From Hevea brasiliensis (Eukaryota > Streptophyta > Magnoliopsida > Malpighiales > Euphorbiaceae), in NCBI RefSeq assembly GCF_030052815.1, contig NC_079497.1, positions 16,692,258 to 16,756,257 of the forward strand: a stretch of 64,000 bases of DNA, in the 5' to 3' direction. A model generated the notes under the pieces. That model did not search any database and was not told where the DNA came from. It saw only the letters and a list, made by a program, of their open reading frames with translations. Both the position numbers and the translations under genes were made by a program. Of this stretch, positions 60,918 to 64,000 are shown piece after piece; the first letter of the stretch is position 1, and every line of letters starts with the position of its first letter.

Positions 60918-63646
60918 GCTCAATAAATACAACTTATGTAGTCAATTGAACAAAATAAACCATGAAGGGTTTAATTGCACTTTTATAGATTATAAAAAAT
61001 ATAAGGTCTCTAATGCACTATGGAGGTGTATATCCTTTTGTTGTCAATGTCCTAAGTAGAGGAAGTTTTGAATGTTCAAAGATCTGCTTCTCCTTAGACT
61101 GGGATATATCTAAGAATGGAATTTACAGGCTTTTTCCTTTGAAAAAAAAAAAAAGGCTTTCAAAATGGTCAATCTGGAGGTATGAGATCTAAGTATGTAA
61201 GATCAATGAAGGAGAGGGGGGTGGGCGGGTGGGGGAGTGTTTTCAAACAAAATTATTGATCTAGTAATCAACAAGAACTGATTAAACATAACAATACCTT
61301 CATAATGTCTCCCAATCAAATTATGGTATTATTTATTACTTGTTACAATGCTTAGGGATAATTTGTGTTAACACAATATTGGCTTGTTTGTACTTAAATT
61401 TCCTCTATTTTCTTCAAGCTAATTTTTCTTTTGTTTCTTCTTTTAAGGAATAAATATTCTATGTGGCATAGGACTCCTTACAACACCTTATGCAGTCAAA
61501 GAAGGAGGATGGTTGAGTCTCTTAATCCTCTTATTCTTTGGTATCCTCTATTGTTATACTGGTTCACTATTAAAGAAATGTTTAGAAAGGTCGCCTGGAC
61601 TCAGAACATACCCTGATATTGGGCAGGCTGCTTTTGGAGTGGCTGGTCGCCTAATGATATCTGTAAGTTAAATACTAATGTAATCTTCCAATTATTATTT
61701 TTGTGTCAACATAAAAAGAAAGTCTTCTTGTTTCATCATATTGACATTGGGTTTCGTTCATTTACAGATATTGTTATATTTTGAATTATATGTAAGTGCA
61801 ATGGATTTTTCCCTTTTTGTTAATCTCAATTATTATATTTTAAACTTGTTTTCATTGTGCTAAAAGGTAAATACCTTTGGCTTATAGGCAGCTTGTGTGG
61901 AATATGTAATTATGATGAGTGATAACTTGTCAACCTTATTCCCAGACACTTTCATGAGTTTTTCTGGAGTACAACTTAATTCTCATCAAATCTTTGCCTT
62001 CATAGCAACGATTATTGTTCTTCCAACTGTTTGGCTTCGAGACCTTAGTTTGTTGTCTTACCTTTCAGGTTCCATAACCTTTCATTTCTTTCTTTTTTTT
62101 CCTACTTCAATTTTTGTTCATTTTTTCCTTAAAAAAATAATAATAAAGAACACTTTCAAACTATGCCTATTAATATTTGAAGCCATTGTCTTCAGTTGGA
62201 GGAGTAGGTGCATCAATTTTGGTAGCTTTCTGCTTGTTGTGGGTTGGGGTGGTGAACAAAGTCGGATTTCATCAAAATGGAGTAGCTCTAAATCTTCCAA
62301 AACTACCTTTTGCAGTTGGGATTTACGGTTATGGCTTCTCTGGTCATGCTGTTTTTCCAAATATTTACTCCTCTATGAAAGAGACATCAAGATTTACATC
62401 AGTTTTAATTATCAGGTAAAAGCAAAATGTTTTTTTTTTTTTTTTCCTTTGAACTAGGGCCTAGTCAATTTCTTTGCCATAATTATTCCTATCCATTTGT
62501 TCAATATGCAATAGCCTAAATATCATTATATAGACATGCAATGTATTTCCTTTATGAGAATACTAGATTGATCACTTCATATCATCTGCCTGTGTTCTTA
62601 AATTTTGATTATTTCTCCTTTTTTGTCTTAGAAACATGCATTCATCTAATCCACAACTGAAAAAAGTGAATATGTTGCTTTGCTAATGTATTTCCAACAT
62701 TGTTGCAGCTTCATTTTTTGTTGGTTTTTGTACACCGCTGTAGCAATATGTGGCTTTTTGATGTTTGGTGACTCCATCAAATCCCAATATACATTAAACA
62801 TGCCTGTAGAGTTCATGGCTTCTAAGATTGCAGTCTGGACAGCGGTATGATAAGACACATAGTTCATTATTATGAAAAATTATCACATATGTTCATATTA
62901 ATTAAATAGAGCCACTAATTATTTTGTAATCCAAATAAAAAGTGACAATATTTCACTTGGTATGTAATAACATATTCAAGAAATATGTGCCTGAGTGATT
63001 TGCAGGTCGTGAACCCAATGACAAAGTATGCCTTGACAATAACACCTGTGGCATTGAGTTTAGAGGAACTCATGCCTTCAGGTCGTCTTAGATCTTACGG
63101 TGTATCATTAATCATCAGAACAACTTTAGTAGTTTCAACTTTAGTTGTGGCACAAACATTTCCATACTTCGGTAAGAACTTACCTATATTTTGATCAGCA
63201 TTAGTTTTTAGATTTTATTTAGAGCCTTATTTGCTTTTATAAATGGGGTTGCAGGTTTTGTGATGGCCTTTATTGGGTCTTCACTTGCAATGCTTGTTGT
63301 AAGTTTTTTCTTCAAACTTCATTCGCAATTTGTAATATTAAATAGGAGGACCAATTTCTCTGTTTTCATTTTATGACAGGCTGTTATCTTTCCATGCGCA
63401 TGTTATCTCTGCTTACTTCATGAAAGATTAACCAAGTTGCAGGTTGAAATTCTTGACCTCATTCCCATTAATCATTATTTTCAAATAATAATTTATATTT
63501 ATTTAGATAAGTGGTAATCCCTCTTGTTCAATATTCTATTATTTAATCAGATTTCAGCTTGCATACTCACCATTGGCGTAGGGATGCTGACTGCCTGTGT
63601 TGGTACATATTCATCTATTTTAAGAATGGCTAACAAATTTATCTAA
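58787..63646 (+). CDS. AVT1: AVT1-type vacuolar amino-acid transporter
   Basis: Eleven exons: 58787-58971, 59547-59830, 61448-61662, 61768-61791, 61888-62068, 62196-62415, 62709-62844, 63006-63171, 63255-63298, 63380-63442, 63551-63646. All introns are GT-AG; the joined frame is 1614 nt (537 residues). Exon 4 is a 24-nt microexon (ILLYFELY). Residues 1 to about 145 are acidic and Ser-rich, a cytosolic extension usual for AVT1. The transporter domain begins at SFAQAVLNGINILCGIGLL and shows the family landmarks TTPYAVKEGGW, LPKLPFAVGIYGYGFSGHAVFP and NPMTKYALTITPVA, with about eleven membrane helices to the C-terminus. AVT1 proteins are proton-coupled amino-acid carriers of the AAAP superfamily; the yeast protein fills the vacuole with neutral amino acids. 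Substrate in this plant cannot be read from sequence. Intron 2 (1617 bp) holds a TA microsatellite and a G-quadruplex motif. Confidence 0.94.
60200..60296. repeat. Polypurine tract in AVT1 intron 2
   Basis: Almost all A and G on the plus strand for about 95 bp, with a few pyrimidines. No coding function. Confidence 0.7.
60852..60915. repeat. (TA)n microsatellite in AVT1 intron 2
   Basis: About 32 TA units, the longest dinucleotide run in the window. Likely variable in length between individuals. Confidence 0.95.
61216..61235 (+). other. G-quadruplex motif in AVT1 intron 2
   Basis: Four G-runs of 6, 3, 3 and 5 separated by single bases (T, C, T). It lies on the sense strand about 210 bp before exon 3, in otherwise AT-rich DNA. 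Single-base loops are the most stable class for parallel quadruplexes. Confidence 0.85.
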
Positions 63647-64000
63647 TGGAAGGAAAATGAAGTCTTGGATCTATTTGTGGATATCGGGCTATCTACAATT
63701 GAATATGGTCAACTGACTCCACTCAATTTCTATTTTTTTTCTTAATTCAAAAAGGGAAAAAGGGGAGGGGAACAAGAAAGAAGCCATAGGTATTTTGAGT
63801 TAAAAAACAAATTGTGTACTTCAAATTTTAACTTGGTAAAATTAGATGAAAAATAAGAGAATTGGGTAAATTTTGAGGTTGATGAAGTATTATATTTTGA
63901 TATATGGTGTTGAAGTGGGCAAAGAAATGTGAAGGGAAACAAAGTAACTTTTTTTGCTAAATAGTGTTATAATTGATGCGATTGATATATGCATGCAAAG
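63647..64000 (+). other. AVT1 3' flank
   Basis: Probable 3' UTR and downstream DNA. No further gene is visible before the window ends. Confidence 0.5.

Noticed and set aside
61897..62457. 186-codon plus-strand frame
   Set aside because: It reads AVT1 exon 5 correctly but then runs through intron 5 and exon 6 out of frame; the spliced model explains the region.
1..64000. tRNA, rRNA and CRISPR features
   Set aside because: No tRNA B-box with matching cloverleaf, no rRNA motifs and no spaced palindromic repeat arrays were found on reading; the repeats present are transposon- or satellite-like.

Overview
The window is nuclear DNA of a flowering plant. It has plant-specific gene families (L-type lectin receptor kinase, thaumatin-like protein, RING/DUF1117 E3 ligase, vacuolar amino-acid transporter). 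It also has GT-AG introns, very AT-rich intergenic DNA, and Ty1/copia and Ty3/gypsy retrotransposons with miniature elements. Protein style suggests a woody rosid eudicot, perhaps Euphorbiaceae; that taxonomic placement is impression only.

Seven protein-coding genes look intact. They are: an intronless L-type lectin receptor kinase (+, 5395-7467); an eight-exon GID4-type substrate receptor of the CTLH/GID ubiquitin ligase (+, 24601-26918); a two-exon thaumatin-like protein (+, 28986-29836); a six-exon Fes1-type Hsp70 nucleotide-exchange factor (-, 43436-45621); an intronless RING-H2 E3 ligase with zinc ribbon and DUF1117 (+, 53031-54125); a two-exon chloroplast DnaJ-type zinc-finger membrane protein (+, 57558-58130); and an eleven-exon AVT1-type vacuolar amino-acid transporter (+, 58787-63646). 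Exon boundaries were assigned by hand from GT/AG sites, and every spliced frame closes exactly (645, 753, 1188, 414 and 1614 nt).

The rest is mostly mobile DNA. Region by region: a PIF/Harbinger-like MITE with TAA target duplication (2405-3299) and a second MITE (3357-3749); the receptor kinase; AT-rich DNA with a long-TIR foldback element (8640-9545); a gypsy-LTR remnant (about 12100-13371); a Ty3/gypsy element with perfect TTAAT target duplications, a truncated 5' LTR and a ruined interior (14565-21430); a foldback MITE (22575-22902); GID4 and the thaumatin-like gene; a full-length but inactivated Ty1/copia element on the minus strand with 2.1 kb LTRs (29928-39712), inserted 91 bp past the thaumatin-like stop codon; a decayed reading frame built of 87-codon repeats (39781-40225); two more foldback elements (41194-43110); FES1 with a perfect heat-shock element upstream; a solo gypsy LTR (46711-50215); diverged minisatellites and a 31-bp hairpin (50290-51480); and a gene-dense end from 53 to 64 kb.

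The genes do not form a pathway. Three concern protein quality control or turnover (GID4, FES1, the RING ligase), two concern perception or defence (receptor kinase, thaumatin-like), and two concern organelles (chloroplast zinc finger, vacuolar transporter). I found no clearly novel enzymatic system. The most unusual signals are the FES1 heat-shock element, a strong G-quadruplex motif in an AVT1 intron, the 87-codon-repeat pseudogene, the hairpin, and the foldback family.
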